NCBI GenBank assembly: GCA_963576475.1 | Contig: OY754972.1 | Coordinates: 9,941,062 to 10,005,061, forward strand | Length of the DNA stretch: 64,000 nucleotides | Source: Molanna angustata | Taxonomy: Eukaryota; Arthropoda; Insecta; Trichoptera; Molannidae | Reading direction: 5' to 3' | In this document: piece by piece, positions 54,786-63,870 of the stretch | How positions within the stretch are numbered: the first letter of the stretch is position 1 | How the letters are laid out: every line of letters begins with the position of its first letter | The notes under the pieces: model-generated | Seen by the model: the letters and a program-made list of their open reading frames with translations, nothing else | Told to the model about the DNA's origin: nothing | Database searches by the model: none | Made by a program: the position numbers and the translations under genes

Positions 54786-54931
54786 GCTTTGGCGTATGAG
54801 CTAGTCTGTATATTATGATGAGTGCAGAAAAAGTGATTTCTTAGGTCGCCAATTGTCGTAGGTTGATTTGATTGTCTTCCATCAGATATATAACATAACC
54901 CAAAAAATCCTATAAAAATTACAAAATGAGA
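54786..54931 (-). CDS. Candidate preceding exon on the minus strand
   Basis: An acceptor with a T-rich tract (TTTTGTAATTTTTATAG|GA) precedes the frame FFGLCYISDGRQSNQPTTIG, DLRNHFFCTHHNIQTSSYAK, AVED, stop. If spliced at GCC|GTTGAA (54785) with a 58-bp intron it joins the exon at 54526-54726 in phase, giving SSYAKA-PKFPVK. The donor is poor, so either the joint or the exon may be wrong. Host gene or old transposon protein both remain possible. Confidence 0.25.
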
Positions 54932-54934
54932 TGT

Positions 54935-55850
54935 TGATGAACACTTAAAATTAGCTACTTTATTTAATTTATGTAACTAGAAGTATTCAAAGGCTAGTTT
55001 ATTTATATATTTTTACTATCCATAATTATGTTATTTAAAACCAAACAAATATAAAGTCATCCAACGGCCAATTTGTTCAAGAGAATTTATTTCTCTCAAC
55101 ATATCGACATTGTTTCAAGCCAATGTCCGTGAGATTTTGTTAGGCCAGGTCTACATTTTTCATGGTTTTTCCAACTTTGAAGTTAAAAAACACTAACTTA
55201 GAGGCTTCGCAGAATATAATATGTTACAAACATGGATGAACTTAGAATTAAAAGTAGAACATTTAGTGTGTCTGTGTATCAGTGTGTGTGTGAGAGTTTC
55301 CTCTTATAACTTTTGATCCTCTTGATGCACAAAGCCTAAAATTTCAGAAAATTTTAGTTTTTATATTAATCTTTTATTTCAGAACATATAATTTTTCTAA
55401 ACAATGTTTGTAATAATTGCATTAAGTGACAACATTGATTCATACAATTTGTATGGCATAATACACAATATGTATAGAGGCTCTCAATAATTTGACACTT
55501 AATCTTCATACATGCATTCATTCTTACCATTAAGCTGTTAACATATTTGGGGTAGGTAAAAAGGACTGACCTCCACACTATCCTGACATACATGTTTTAT
55601 ATAGAAAACATAATATCTTGAAAAATTTTATTATTTGGATTTAAGAAAGTGTTTGTTGATTGGTTTGTTTTCTTCATACATACTAATGCCATTGACAGTT
55701 GAATCTCATGTGTGTTACATACAACTAGTATAAACAATTTAATATACAGTCATATAAATAAATATTACAACAGATTCAGTATTAACAATATCTTATTAAC
55801 CGTTCAAATTTAAATGTTATAGTAGAGAGCTATAATTTTGTCATTTATTT
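54935..55850. other. Unassigned
   Basis: If the minus-strand exons above are real, earlier exons should lie here or beyond. The frame LTDIGLKQCRYVERNKFS (minus, 55080-55135) is suggestive but ends in a stop and is not defended. Confidence 0.3.
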
Positions 55851-55854
55851 TGTA

Positions 55855-57370
55855 TCAAAATATCAACTGGTATCATGTTGAGAGTGTTTACATACTCTCG
55901 TTTGGTGTTTTTTTTTACAAGAACAGTGTATTTATAGTATTTTAACTTTTTTAAATCCCAAACTATACAAGTAAGTTTAATCGACTTCATATTGATTTTG
56001 TATGTCTAAAGCACATAGGGTGATTAGTTTTTCACAGACAACGCTTCAAACAATCTTTAGGATTTCATCAGAGGATATATTCAAAATGCTTTCTCGTTCT
56101 GAATTGAGTTAAACTAAAATTTTCATTTTAGTTTAAAGATGTATGCAATATATATGAACTATAAAAAAATGCGTTGTTATTCTTCTTCTTCTTCTCAACC
56201 ATCTATCCACTGCTGGATGTTGGCCTCCTTCTCCTTTTTACACCCTTCTCTATCCTGGGTATTCCTGTACCACTTCTTTCTGGCGACTGTAACTATATTG
56301 TCAGCCCATCGTTTCTAGGATCAACCTATTCCTCTTTTGTCTTCCCATGGTCTCCATTTTAGAATTGTCATCCTTTAAAAAAGTATAATGTTTTCAGTCC
56401 AGAAATGAATTATTACTCTCCACACTATGGAATAGTGGAGAGTCAATATTTCACAATTTTTAAGCATATTTTTTTACATCAATTTCTCAGCGGGTATCAT
56501 GCAGAGAGTGCACACTATGAGTTTTGTCTTGATGTGTTTGTATGTATGGCTTACGCTGTATCCCTTTTGTGTCCTCTCTACAGCCCAAACCATGAGTCCG
56601 ATCGACTTCATATTAACATCTTATATGTAAAGTGCATAGACCTAGAGCTGATTAGTTTTCCATATACAACTTTTAATTTCTTCTCTATGATTTCATCATT
56701 TACATTGTTTTTTTTGTGTCCTTTCTACAGCCCAAACTATAAGTCTGTTTGACTTCATATTTATATCATATAATATGTAATGTTCATAAACTTAGAGCTA
56801 ATTAGTTTTCCATAGATATCCGTTAATTTCTTCTCTATGATTTCATCTGTCCAAATTTTCAAAATGCTCTCACGGTCTGGAAAATCGTGTTTTTTTTATA
56901 TTGTTTGAACTTTTGATCAAATATAAATATTCCCTTCAAAAATGCATTCAAGGATTGTCAATACTAACAGAAAAAAATCTATGGTCTGCCATATCAATTA
57001 GAAATAAATTTCATATTTGTATGAAAAATGATTATAACATCAGTAAAATAGCTTCTGTGTGGGAAATTGAGTGATCAACTTCATATTGATATTGTATGTG
57101 TCTCTATATACAAGTGTATTTTTTACTCTACACTTCTATCTTCCTCAAGGGGTAGGCAGTGAGAACCGGACACCGCGTTCTTCTATATTGACACATATAC
57201 ATTGTCTTATCAAACATTGATATACTGTCTCGTATATGCTCATCTGGCTAATAATGCAAATTTTATGCATAAATTTTTCAACAAGTATCATGTAGAAAGT
57301 GCACACTATGAGTTTCGTGACAATGTTTTTGTGTGTATGGTGTATTGTGAAAAATTTTGTCCTCTGGGAA
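55855..57370 (-). repeat. Element E-related copies (subfamily E')
   Basis: Three segments (55855-55910, 56405-56900, 57235-57370) repeat CAAC/AGYGGTATCATGCAGAGAGT, GCACACTATGAGTTT, TGTGTTTGTATGTATGG, CCCAAACCATGAGTCCGATC and GACTTCATATT. The start at 56415 (ACTCTCCACACTATGGAATA plus GTGGAGAGT) mirrors the inverted E terminus. They are diverged relatives of E, partly duplicated among themselves. Confidence 0.55.
56185..56385 (-). pseudogene. RTE-like LINE 3' end
   Basis: The minus strand gives RWADNIVTVARKKWYRNTQD, REGCKKEKEANIQQWIDG and a stop, then a (GAA)n tail. Same lineage as 4670-4836, older. It is inserted inside the E' region. Confidence 0.6.
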
Positions 57371-57392
57371 TTATATATTTGTTGAATCTTAT

Positions 57393-57442
57393 ATCGGTGT
57401 GATACAATCTCTAAATGCATTTAGAGATTGTATCACACCGAT
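57393..57442. repeat. 50-bp perfect palindrome
   Basis: ATCGGTGTGATACAATCTCT plus AAATG, then the exact reverse complement without spacer. This is the longest perfect palindrome found here. Confidence 0.95.
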
Positions 57443-57627
57443 TAATCACACCGTTTCACTATTTAGGGTTGGCAAAGAGACTGAACGCCACACATTTTTA
57501 TATCCTGATACGCATTTTTGCTTCATTCACATCATGCATGCGCTCCTATCATTCTGATTTCGAACATTGTATCTATAGTAAATTATTCATAGAAAACATT
57601 CAGAGAATGTCAATTTTAATAATAATA

Positions 57628-57800
57628 ATAAACTCATTCTTGCACCCTGAGTATGTGGCGAGTTTATTGCCATGTGGAAATTTCATCCAACTAACCAATG
57701 TTTTTTTCAACCCAGAGAAGCAAGAATTGCGTGAGAAATTATTTTAAACAAATTTCTTCTCCGCTTGGGATCGAACCAAGGACGACAGATTCAGCTTGTT
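57628..57800 (-). mobile_element. SINE family C, inverted, partial
   Basis: CTTGCACCCTGAGTATGTGG, CGAGTTTATTGCCATGTGGA, TTTCTTCTCCGCTTGGGATC and GAACCAAGGACGACAG. The head beyond the B box is missing. The 3' side has the AATAATAATAA tail. Confidence 0.75.
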
Positions 57801-58144
57801 CTCGTAAATTTTTATAATGAATAGTACCTACCTATTTTATATTTTGGAGTGTATACGGTATACATATAAGGTGTAAAAGAAATTGTAAATATGGGTTTAG
57901 GTATAGGACGGGAAGAATGTTTGCCTTTCGATTGCATAAAGACATCCAGGATGATGCGCATCTTCTTAAGTCTGCCGAAATATGGGACAGAGGTTTAATG
58001 AAGAGAACTTCCTTGGAGCAAATGACTTTGCAATTACTGCTGCAACACATTTGTATGGAATAGTCTAGTTCAGAGATTATCAAACTTATTTCTTTTACCG
58101 CCCCCTTTGAAAATCAATTATTTTTCAGCGCCCCCAATTTTTTA

Positions 58145-58315
58145 TACACTCCTTCATTCATACCATAACGGCATATCCCACAATGTGGGGTAACCAGCGA
58201 AAGGTGTGCGGATGTGCATTGCCTTATAAAAGGGAGCACAACATATCTGTGTATACCCACACACCAGTCTCGTCTCACCTAAAAAGGCACTATATTCAGA
58301 ATGGGTGTTATACAC
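58145..58315 (-). repeat. Repeat family K, copy 5 (nested)
   Basis: TCATTCATACCATAACGGCA, TATCCCACAATGTGGGGTAA, GGTGTGCGGATGTGCATTGC, CAGTCTCGTCTCACCTAAAA. 5'-truncated (right side missing) at AGAATGGGTG. Confidence 0.75.
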
Positions 58316-58475
58316 TCTTAAATTTTAAAAACCACAATTTCATTACTTTAATTAATTTAGTTATAGTGTGCTAAGTTAGTCGGTTCTGGTGTTTAAACTT
58401 ACATTCTAAACTAGAATTTTTTACGAGTGAGAGCAATTAAAACGCTACTTTATAATATTAAGAATATAATAATTT

Positions 58476-58662
58476 GGATGGGTGGATGGCAGAGCGGTTA
58501 GCACGCTGGGTTAGTAATCCAGTGGTCGCGAGTTCGAATCCTGCCTCGACCGATCTCGTTCACCTATAGGACAAGCATTTATGCTTAGTTTAGGGAACGT
58601 AGGAAGATGTATATGTACTTGTTTAACAAGGACATATTCATTTTTTATTAAAAAAAAAAAAA
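58476..58662 (+). mobile_element. SINE family A (near-consensus, nested)
   Basis: Almost identical to 17731-17924: GGATGGGTGGATGGCAGAGC, loop TTAGTAA, B box GAGTTCGAATCCT, tail TTTTTATTAAAAAAAAAAAA. Inserted within the hAT-like element. Confidence 0.9.
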
Positions 58663-58776
58663 ATTTAATCAAATTAAAAGAAACAATATAGATTGGTAAT
58701 CAATTTTAGTTTGAAAACTAATCTAATCAGATGGATGAATTTGATGATTTTTAACATGTTTATTGATATCAGGTTC

Positions 58777-58942
58777 GATTTTACTCAAAAACATCAGTAG
58801 GTATCATACATGATACAAATATAAACTAGTTATTCGATATTGAGTAGTAGGTAGGTTTTGATTTTACTCAAAAACATCAGTAGGTATCATACAGGATAGA
58901 AATATAAACTAGTTATTAGATATTGAGTAGTAGGTAGGTTTG
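58777..58942. repeat. 83-bp tandem duplication
   Basis: GATTTTACTCAAAAACATCA ... GTAGGTAGGTTT occurs twice in direct succession with about three differences. Confidence 0.9.
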
Positions 58943-59074
58943 ATTTTCGTGAAATTTAAAAAATAAAGTAAGTGAAATTACAAATCAACTATCGCCCCCC
59001 TACACCACGCCAACGCCCCCCATTTTTTTCTGGGCCCCTTAACGCCCACTTTGAGAAAGACTGGTCTAGTTTAT

Positions 59075-59935
59075 CAGAACACGTAAAGTAACTGTAGGTA
59101 CGCTAAGTTATTTTTTATCTAAAGGATCTCTAATCGAAATAGTTTTGGAACTTCAAATACGCAATATATCAGATCCCCTCGATATGAACTTTCCGCTCCA
59201 AAAAACACTCTGATCTTAATACAATTATTTTATTGATTTGAATATTTATCATTCTCAGTGGCTATTATCGTTTTTACTGTCGCGAACCGCTCTAGTAATC
59301 GTTTTTTTTTTTCTATTTTTTCTTCTCCTCGAATCTCTCCTAGCACCCTCCTACGATGCGGTATTTATATTCTTTCGAAAGTTTTAGTATGTAGCAAAGT
59401 TATTTTCTTACCTTTATTAATGTCCCTCGCGATTCTTTGAGATCTTCGAAGAACTCAGATATTTCAATTATGAACACCTTACTATCTATGTTTGGAAATT
59501 ACATTTTTTTCATTTTATTTTCCATATTGGATTTATTGAAGTGGCTCTCAAATTATCCATAACAATGCACTTGCTGTTTAGATTCTGTGTCATTTTCAAT
59601 AGTTTTTCGGAAAACTAACATGTACCTATTATATCAAATATCAATTTAACACGCGCTCAATTTCAAGTTGCTACTGTTTAGAGACTCGTGATGTTGATCG
59701 TCTTACAAATACAGAATAAAAGAAATCTTAAAATATTTTTCATTTAATCACATCATTTTATCAAAAAAAATTCTTCTTACACCACGTTTTAAGTCTACTT
59801 AGATATTAACGTTGTAAATATCAGAGCTAATCAGCGTTTTGTGCCTCCGTTTCTGTTGTATGGCATTGCGTTGAGGTACTCTTGGAAAAAGCTTGTTTAA
59901 TTTGGTACAATAAAAAACATTGTCACCTCATGTAT
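59075..59935. other. Unassigned, with SINE B fragment at 59640-59715
   Basis: CAATTTAACACGCGCTCAAT and GTTTAGAGACTCGTGATGTT are the inverted body of family B. Otherwise AT-rich without signals. Confidence 0.45.
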
Positions 59936-59939
59936 AAGG

Positions 59940-60245
59940 ATTGTTGCTTTCATTGTTTACAAAAAAAAATTGTCAATAGATGGCGTTATGAAAAAAGGTA
60001 TCTTCGTTATTTCATAGATGGCGATAGTGAAAATGTGTTATTTTCAAACGAATTGTATCTCATTATTGAAATATATAGAACTTTAAAAAATCTCATTGAT
60101 AAGGGAACTCAATAAGAAGGTATAATTGGTGAACGTTGCGCAAGCGCATAAAGTGATCACGACAGGTCTTATGCCCTGTAGGTGCCTTGAGTTCCTGTTT
60201 CTTCTATGATATTCCAACTTCGTCTCTATTGAGATGTCGAAAAAT
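59940..60245. mobile_element. Family F, partial copy 5
   Basis: AGATGGCGTTATG, CATAGATGGCGATAGTGAAA, AGGGAACTCAATAAGAAGGT, GCGCAAGCGCATAAAGTGAT and the terminus CCAACTTCGTCTCTATTGAG plus ATGT. Close to copy 2 (25170). Confidence 0.75.
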
Positions 60246-60277
60246 TGACAAAAAATACATTTTTGTTTAACTTTCAG

Positions 60278-60342
60278 GCCCTAATTACAGATTCGTTCTC
60301 CAGCTTGAGACTGGTCTTGAGCACACATTCTCAACCAAAAAG
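60278..60342 (+). CDS. Candidate internal exon (65 bp)
   Basis: The acceptor TTTTTGTTTAACTTTCAG|GCC and donor AAAAAG|GTATTAAC enclose 65 bases. If joined to the exon ending at 49479 (phase 0) it reads D-ALITDSFSSLRLVLSTHSQPK; another open frame reads PNYRFVLQLETGLEHTFSTK. Both are stop-free, so the frame is undecided. It lies outside repeats, between family F and repeat H. It is on the same strand as the candidate gene at 49144; an intron of about 10.8 kb full of repeats would separate them. Confidence 0.3.
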
Positions 60343-60374
60343 GTATTAACGAAACAAAAGTCACTGAGCTTGAG

Positions 60375-60600
60375 CAGTCATGGTGGGGGGTTCCTGCACC
60401 CCTTATCTGTACTCGTGTAGCGGACGCTGCGCCTGGCGTGGAAATCGAAGAACTGTAAGTAGTACAGGCGTTGCGAAAGCTCCTTGTCATAGTTTAGTGT
60501 TACCGTGGCATTATTGGGTGGGAAACCCTCGCCATGATTGACGGGCCTTCACGTTTGTGGTTGGAGTCTTAGTGGTAGTGATATGAAATATGCTTGATAG
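60375..60600 (+). repeat. Repeat family H, copy 2
   Basis: GCGGACGCTGCGCCTGGCGT, GGAAATCGAAGAACTG, then GGTGGGAAACCCTCGCCATG, encoding GWETLAMIDGPSRLWL. See copy 1 at 1735-2010. Confidence 0.55.
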
Positions 60601-60639
60601 TACTCGTGTAGGCGATTTATGGGAACCTCACCACGTTGA

Positions 60640-61010
60640 TAGTACTCTCAGTTCTTCGATTTCCACGTCAAGTGAAACGTGGACCCTAAAATTCAACTGG
60701 ATGAAATAGATGAAAGATGCTACGAATACCATGGACAGATATAGTCAAAAGGCGAATACTGTCAGGGAAATGCTGACAGTTATTATGAAAATTTCATATC
60801 TTGACCTTATACTCAGAGTAAACAATTATTCGCTACTGCAGCTCATAATATAGGGAAATATAGAGGGAAGGCGTGGTGTGGCAAGATGAAACATGTCATG
60901 GCTCTTAATCATTCGACCCTGGTTTATCATTAAGACCGTCGGAGAGATGCTCCATACTGCCCGAAATACAGAGGCAATTGCCCAAGTCATCCTGACACGG
61001 CACTTCAAGA
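60640..61010 (+). pseudogene. LINE ORF2 3' end
   Basis: Near 60865-61000 the frame gives RRGVARxNMSWLLIIRPW then FIIKTVGEMLHTARNTEAIA and QVILTRH. MSWL-x-x-x-R-x-W and ARN-x-EA-x-A-x-V are known C-terminal LINE motifs. Upstream (60700-60860) is broken into short frames. Confidence 0.55.
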
Positions 61011-61014
61011 AAAA

Positions 61015-61595
61015 GAAAAAGTACGACTTGTATAGAGCCGTTTTTGTGATAACCTCACCTCAATTATTATTTAACGTCCATTTTTTTTAGTTTATTGTTG
61101 CATTGGACTGTAACTTCAAATTATTTGTTTAACGTCAAATATATTGTAGGTATGTATTTCAGCGTCGTGCTGAGGCACTGAGGGAAGAATATAAGTTCCT
61201 TTAATAAGAACTTTGTCACGTGTCAAAGATTTTTTCGTGCTAATTTCATGTTAGAAAAACATCCACTATGAGAGCCTCGGGAGAACTATTAGAAAATACT
61301 GGTTCTTTCAATGCGATCCTTTTGCAAATCAAGTTCGCTTATGTCTGAGAATGTGGTTTATTTTACCAATCATTCTTTCACACCAATCTGAGGGACCATT
61401 CTTTCTCTCGAATGCCTTCACACATCCTGGGACCAGATGATTGCAGTCGAAAAAATATATCTTGAACGAAATTAAAAATGCCCGTTGCTCCTTAAGGAAT
61501 GAAGGTGGTCCTTGATTCCAGATCCTGATTTTTTGTGTTTCTTATGTCTATCTACGATTCCCCCTATTATATGTACTACAGTTCATCTTTTGATA
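61015..61595. other. Unassigned
   Basis: No repeat relation or exon signal identified. Confidence 0.35.
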
Positions 61596-61599
61596 ATAA

Positions 61600-61800
61600 T
61601 TTCTTCTTCTTCCTTCAGCCAACTCTCTACTGCTGGATGTAGACCTCTTCCAAATACTTCCTTTTTTTGACTTTTTGAACCCATTCATTTCCAGCAACGG
61701 GAACATCATCATCGGCTCACCTTTTCTGAGGCTGACCTATGCACCTATATAATATATCTCATGGTCTCCGTTTCAGAATTCTGGGTGCCCATCTGATGAA
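61600..61800 (-). pseudogene. RTE-like LINE 3' end
   Basis: The minus strand reads DDDVPVAGNEWVQKVKKRK and YLEEVYIQQ, stop (Trp codon lost), RVG, then a GAA tail (CTTCTTCTTCCTTCAGCC on plus). Same lineage as 4670-4836. Confidence 0.6.
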
Positions 61801-61849
61801 AACTAGTTATTAATAATTATTATTAAGTGATTATACAGTGGCAATCCAT

Positions 61850-62100
61850 TTAAAATATTTATTTATTTACTTTTTGTACATAATATAAACAAATATAATG
61901 CACACTGGCGGGCTTATTACCATTAGGCAATTTCTTCCAACCAACCAGATTATCAAGTGACATAATTATATATGTACATCACTAAAAAATGAAAGCTAAA
62001 ATGAACAAAGAAAATATACATCATAGCAAAAAAACAATTTGGGAAAGAACAAGAAAAGGAAATCGAGATCAAGTTTTTAGGGATAAATATTCCTTCTTTA
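61850..62100 (-). repeat. Repeat family D, copy 4 (inverted)
   Basis: TGCACACTGGCGGGCTTATT, ACCATTAGGCAATTTCTTCC, AACCAACCAGATTATCAAGT, then GGAAATCGAGATCAAGTTTT plus TAGGGATAAATATTCCTTCT mirror 7850-8100. It is directly adjacent to SINE B at 62102. Confidence 0.75.
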
Positions 62101-62101
62101 G

Positions 62102-62290
62102 TCGGCCTTCGTGGCTCAGTTGGTTAGATATCTGACTGCTGATCGAAGGGTCCCGGGTTCGATTCCCGGTGGAAACACAGTTTTTAAAATTGTATTTTCA
62201 GTCTGGATCTGTGAAACGATAAATATCGTAGGTCTCCAGAATGTGGCAACTCGTTATTGGATGTGTGTTAAGATGCCAGAGAAGCTACAT
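62102..62290 (+). mobile_element. SINE family B (best tRNA-like head)
   Basis: CGGCCTTCGTGGCTCAGTTG plus GTTAGATATCTGACTGCTGA plus TCGAAGGGTCCCGGGTTCGA plus TTCCCGG. The A box TGGCTCAGTTGG and B box GGTTCGATTCC are intact, and the T arm CCGGG-TTCGATT-CCCGG pairs. The anticodon arm is imperfect, so the isotype is undecided. The body CAGTCTGGATCTGTGAAACG and CCAGAATGTGGCAACTCGTT follows. Confidence 0.85.
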
Positions 62291-62474
62291 AAAATAAAAT
62301 ATTACGTAGCAAAGGAAAGAAAGGAAAAGGAGAGGGATCGGGTATTTTCGGAGAGATATCCCTGCTTTAGTCTTTTTTATAATAAATTATATTTCTATAT
62401 AAATATTTGAAGTAGTATTTTCAATTCACTTTATGTTTAGACCTTGAAATTTATTCAAAATAATTATATTGCCA

Positions 62475-62705
62475 CCTTTTCATTTGACACGAGGATCTCC
62501 TACGCATCATCCTGGAGGGGATGGTTGAGGGAGCAATTGGCAGAGGGCGTCCCCGTCGGGAGTATCTAGAACAGGTGTGCGAGGACATGAAGTGTACCTC
62601 CTACACAGAGTTGAAAAGAGTCGCTGAAGAACGAGTGGAGTAGTGGAAGAGATGCATCGCTTTGCTGCCAACCATTCCCAAGATTGAAAGTTTTTAATTT
62701 GATTC
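62475..62705 (+). pseudogene. LINE ORF2 3' end
   Basis: The frame reads LLRIILEGMVEGAIGRGRPR, REYLEQVCEDMKCTSYTELK and RVAEERVE, then a TAG where Trp is expected, WKRCIALLPTIPKIE. Same lineage as the minus-strand copy at 34620 (IVEGMIDG, GRPRNNYIDQI, SSYKEMKRLADDRVKW). Confidence 0.65.
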
Positions 62706-62889
62706 TTCTTCTTCGTTAGCCTCACGACTGAAGATGGCTGCTACAGTCTGTTGATCTGCCTCCATGGAAGAGGATCTTGGGAAGAAAAGAAATAATATAC
62801 CGAACTACATGAAAACTCATCATCTTAAGCTATGTTTATGACATTTACACATATATTAGCTGTGAGTATTGTTTTAGAGTATACCGTAA

Positions 62890-63120
62890 TAGCCGGGTAA
62901 TTGAAAATACAACAGGCATCAAAAACATCTCACATAGTTCAGCAATGAGGTTCACCATTACACATTCTGAATGTAGTGCCTTTTTAGGTGAGACGAGACT
63001 GGTGTGTGGGTATTCACGCATGTATTGTGCTCCCTTTCATAAGGTAATTCGCACCCGAACACCTGTCGCTGCTTAACCCACATTTTATGATATACCGTTA
63101 TGGTATTAATGAATGAATGA
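62890..63120 (+). repeat. Repeat family K, copy 6 (forward)
   Basis: CCGGGTAATTGAAAATACAA, CACATAGTTCAGCAATGAGG, GAGACGAGACTGGTGTGTGG, ending GGTATTAATGAATGAATGAA with the TGAA tail. Confidence 0.75.
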
Positions 63121-63237
63121 ATTTCATTTTGAAGTAGATTAAAATTATATTTTGTACTTATTATAGACAAGAATCAAAGAAAAGAAAAGGCCAAGCTGTG
63201 TTTATTTTACATCTTTAAAGCAAATATCACCTGTGGA

Positions 63238-63362
63238 GCAAGTCCCGTCAAACGGTGGAATACAAACCCTCATCCTAAGATATTATAGAACTCCATAAGA
63301 TAATTATATCCGCGATATGGGTTATCATGAGGGTTTTGATTCCACCGTTTGAGACTTGCCCC
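63238..63362. mobile_element. Family J hairpin MITE (complete)
   Basis: The left end GCAAGTCCCGTCAAACGGTG plus GAATACAAACCCTCAT is mirrored by ATGAGGGTTTTGATTCCACC plus GTTTGAGACTTGC over about 36 bp, around a 50-bp centre (AAGATATTATAGAACTCCAT). No coding capacity. A diverged right half is at 23505-23612. Confidence 0.75.
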
Positions 63363-63414
63363 CCTGATCATTTTTGTTCATTTATAAATATTGTTTTATT
63401 TTTTTAATTAACTT

Positions 63415-63605
63415 CTCGGGCAACTAACATGTACTATGTCAAATATTAATAGAACACGCACCCAATAACAAGTTGCGATATTCTGGATACTTACGATATT
63501 AATCATTTCATAGATTCAGACCGAAAACACAGTTAAAAACTGTGTCTCTACACGGAATTGAATCCGGGACTTTTGGATCAGCAGTCAGATACCCAACCAA
63601 CTGAG
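63415..63605 (-). mobile_element. SINE family B, inverted copy
   Basis: CTCGGGCAACTAACATGTAC, CACGCACCCAATAACAAGTT, AGATTCAGACCGAAAACACA, GAATTGAATCCGGGACTTTT, AGTCAGATACCCAACCAACT. It is joined at 63610 to a stub of the LINE family at 52879 (AATGGCTCCACAACCCGTTG). Confidence 0.8.
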
Positions 63606-63685
63606 CGTCAACATCATCAATGGCTCCACAACCCGTTGCGAGCCTTGGCCTCTTCCAGCATTAAAAATTAATTATTCTAAAACTT

Positions 63686-63870
63686 GGATAGGTCGATGGT
63701 AGAGCGGTTAGCGCGCTGGGCTAGGAATCCAGTGGTCGCGAGATCGATTCCTGCCTGGACCGATTTCGTTCACCTATAGCACAATCATTTATGCTTATTT
63801 TAGGGAACGTAGGAAGATGTTTAATACTTGTTTAACAAGGACATATTCATTTAAAAAAAAATGGAAAAAA
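63686..63870 (+). mobile_element. SINE family A, copy 6
   Basis: GGATAGGTCGATGGTAGAGC, GGTTAGCGCGCTGGGCTAGG (anticodon loop mutated), B box GAGATCGATTCCT, body ACAATCATTTATGCTTATTT and ACAAGGACATATTCATTT with an A-rich tail. The acceptor pairing GGTCGA/TCGACC is partly kept. Confidence 0.85.

Larger units (their letters stand above)
58071..59063. mobile_element. hAT-like element with 8-bp target duplication and nested insertions
   Basis: GTCTAGTT at 58063-58070 and 59064-59071 is a perfect 8-bp duplication, the hallmark of hAT elements. The ends CAGAGATTATCAAAC and (inverted) CAGTCTTTCTCAAAG are of hAT type, followed on both sides by GCGCCCCC-rich sequence. Family K (58145-58315), SINE A (58476-58662) and a tandem duplication (58777-58942) lie inside. 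No transposase frame, so it is non-autonomous. Confidence 0.85.

Noticed and set aside
62102..62175. Another tRNA gene (family B head)
   Set aside because: A and B boxes are good but the anticodon arm does not pair, and the same downstream body recurs in other copies. It is a SINE.
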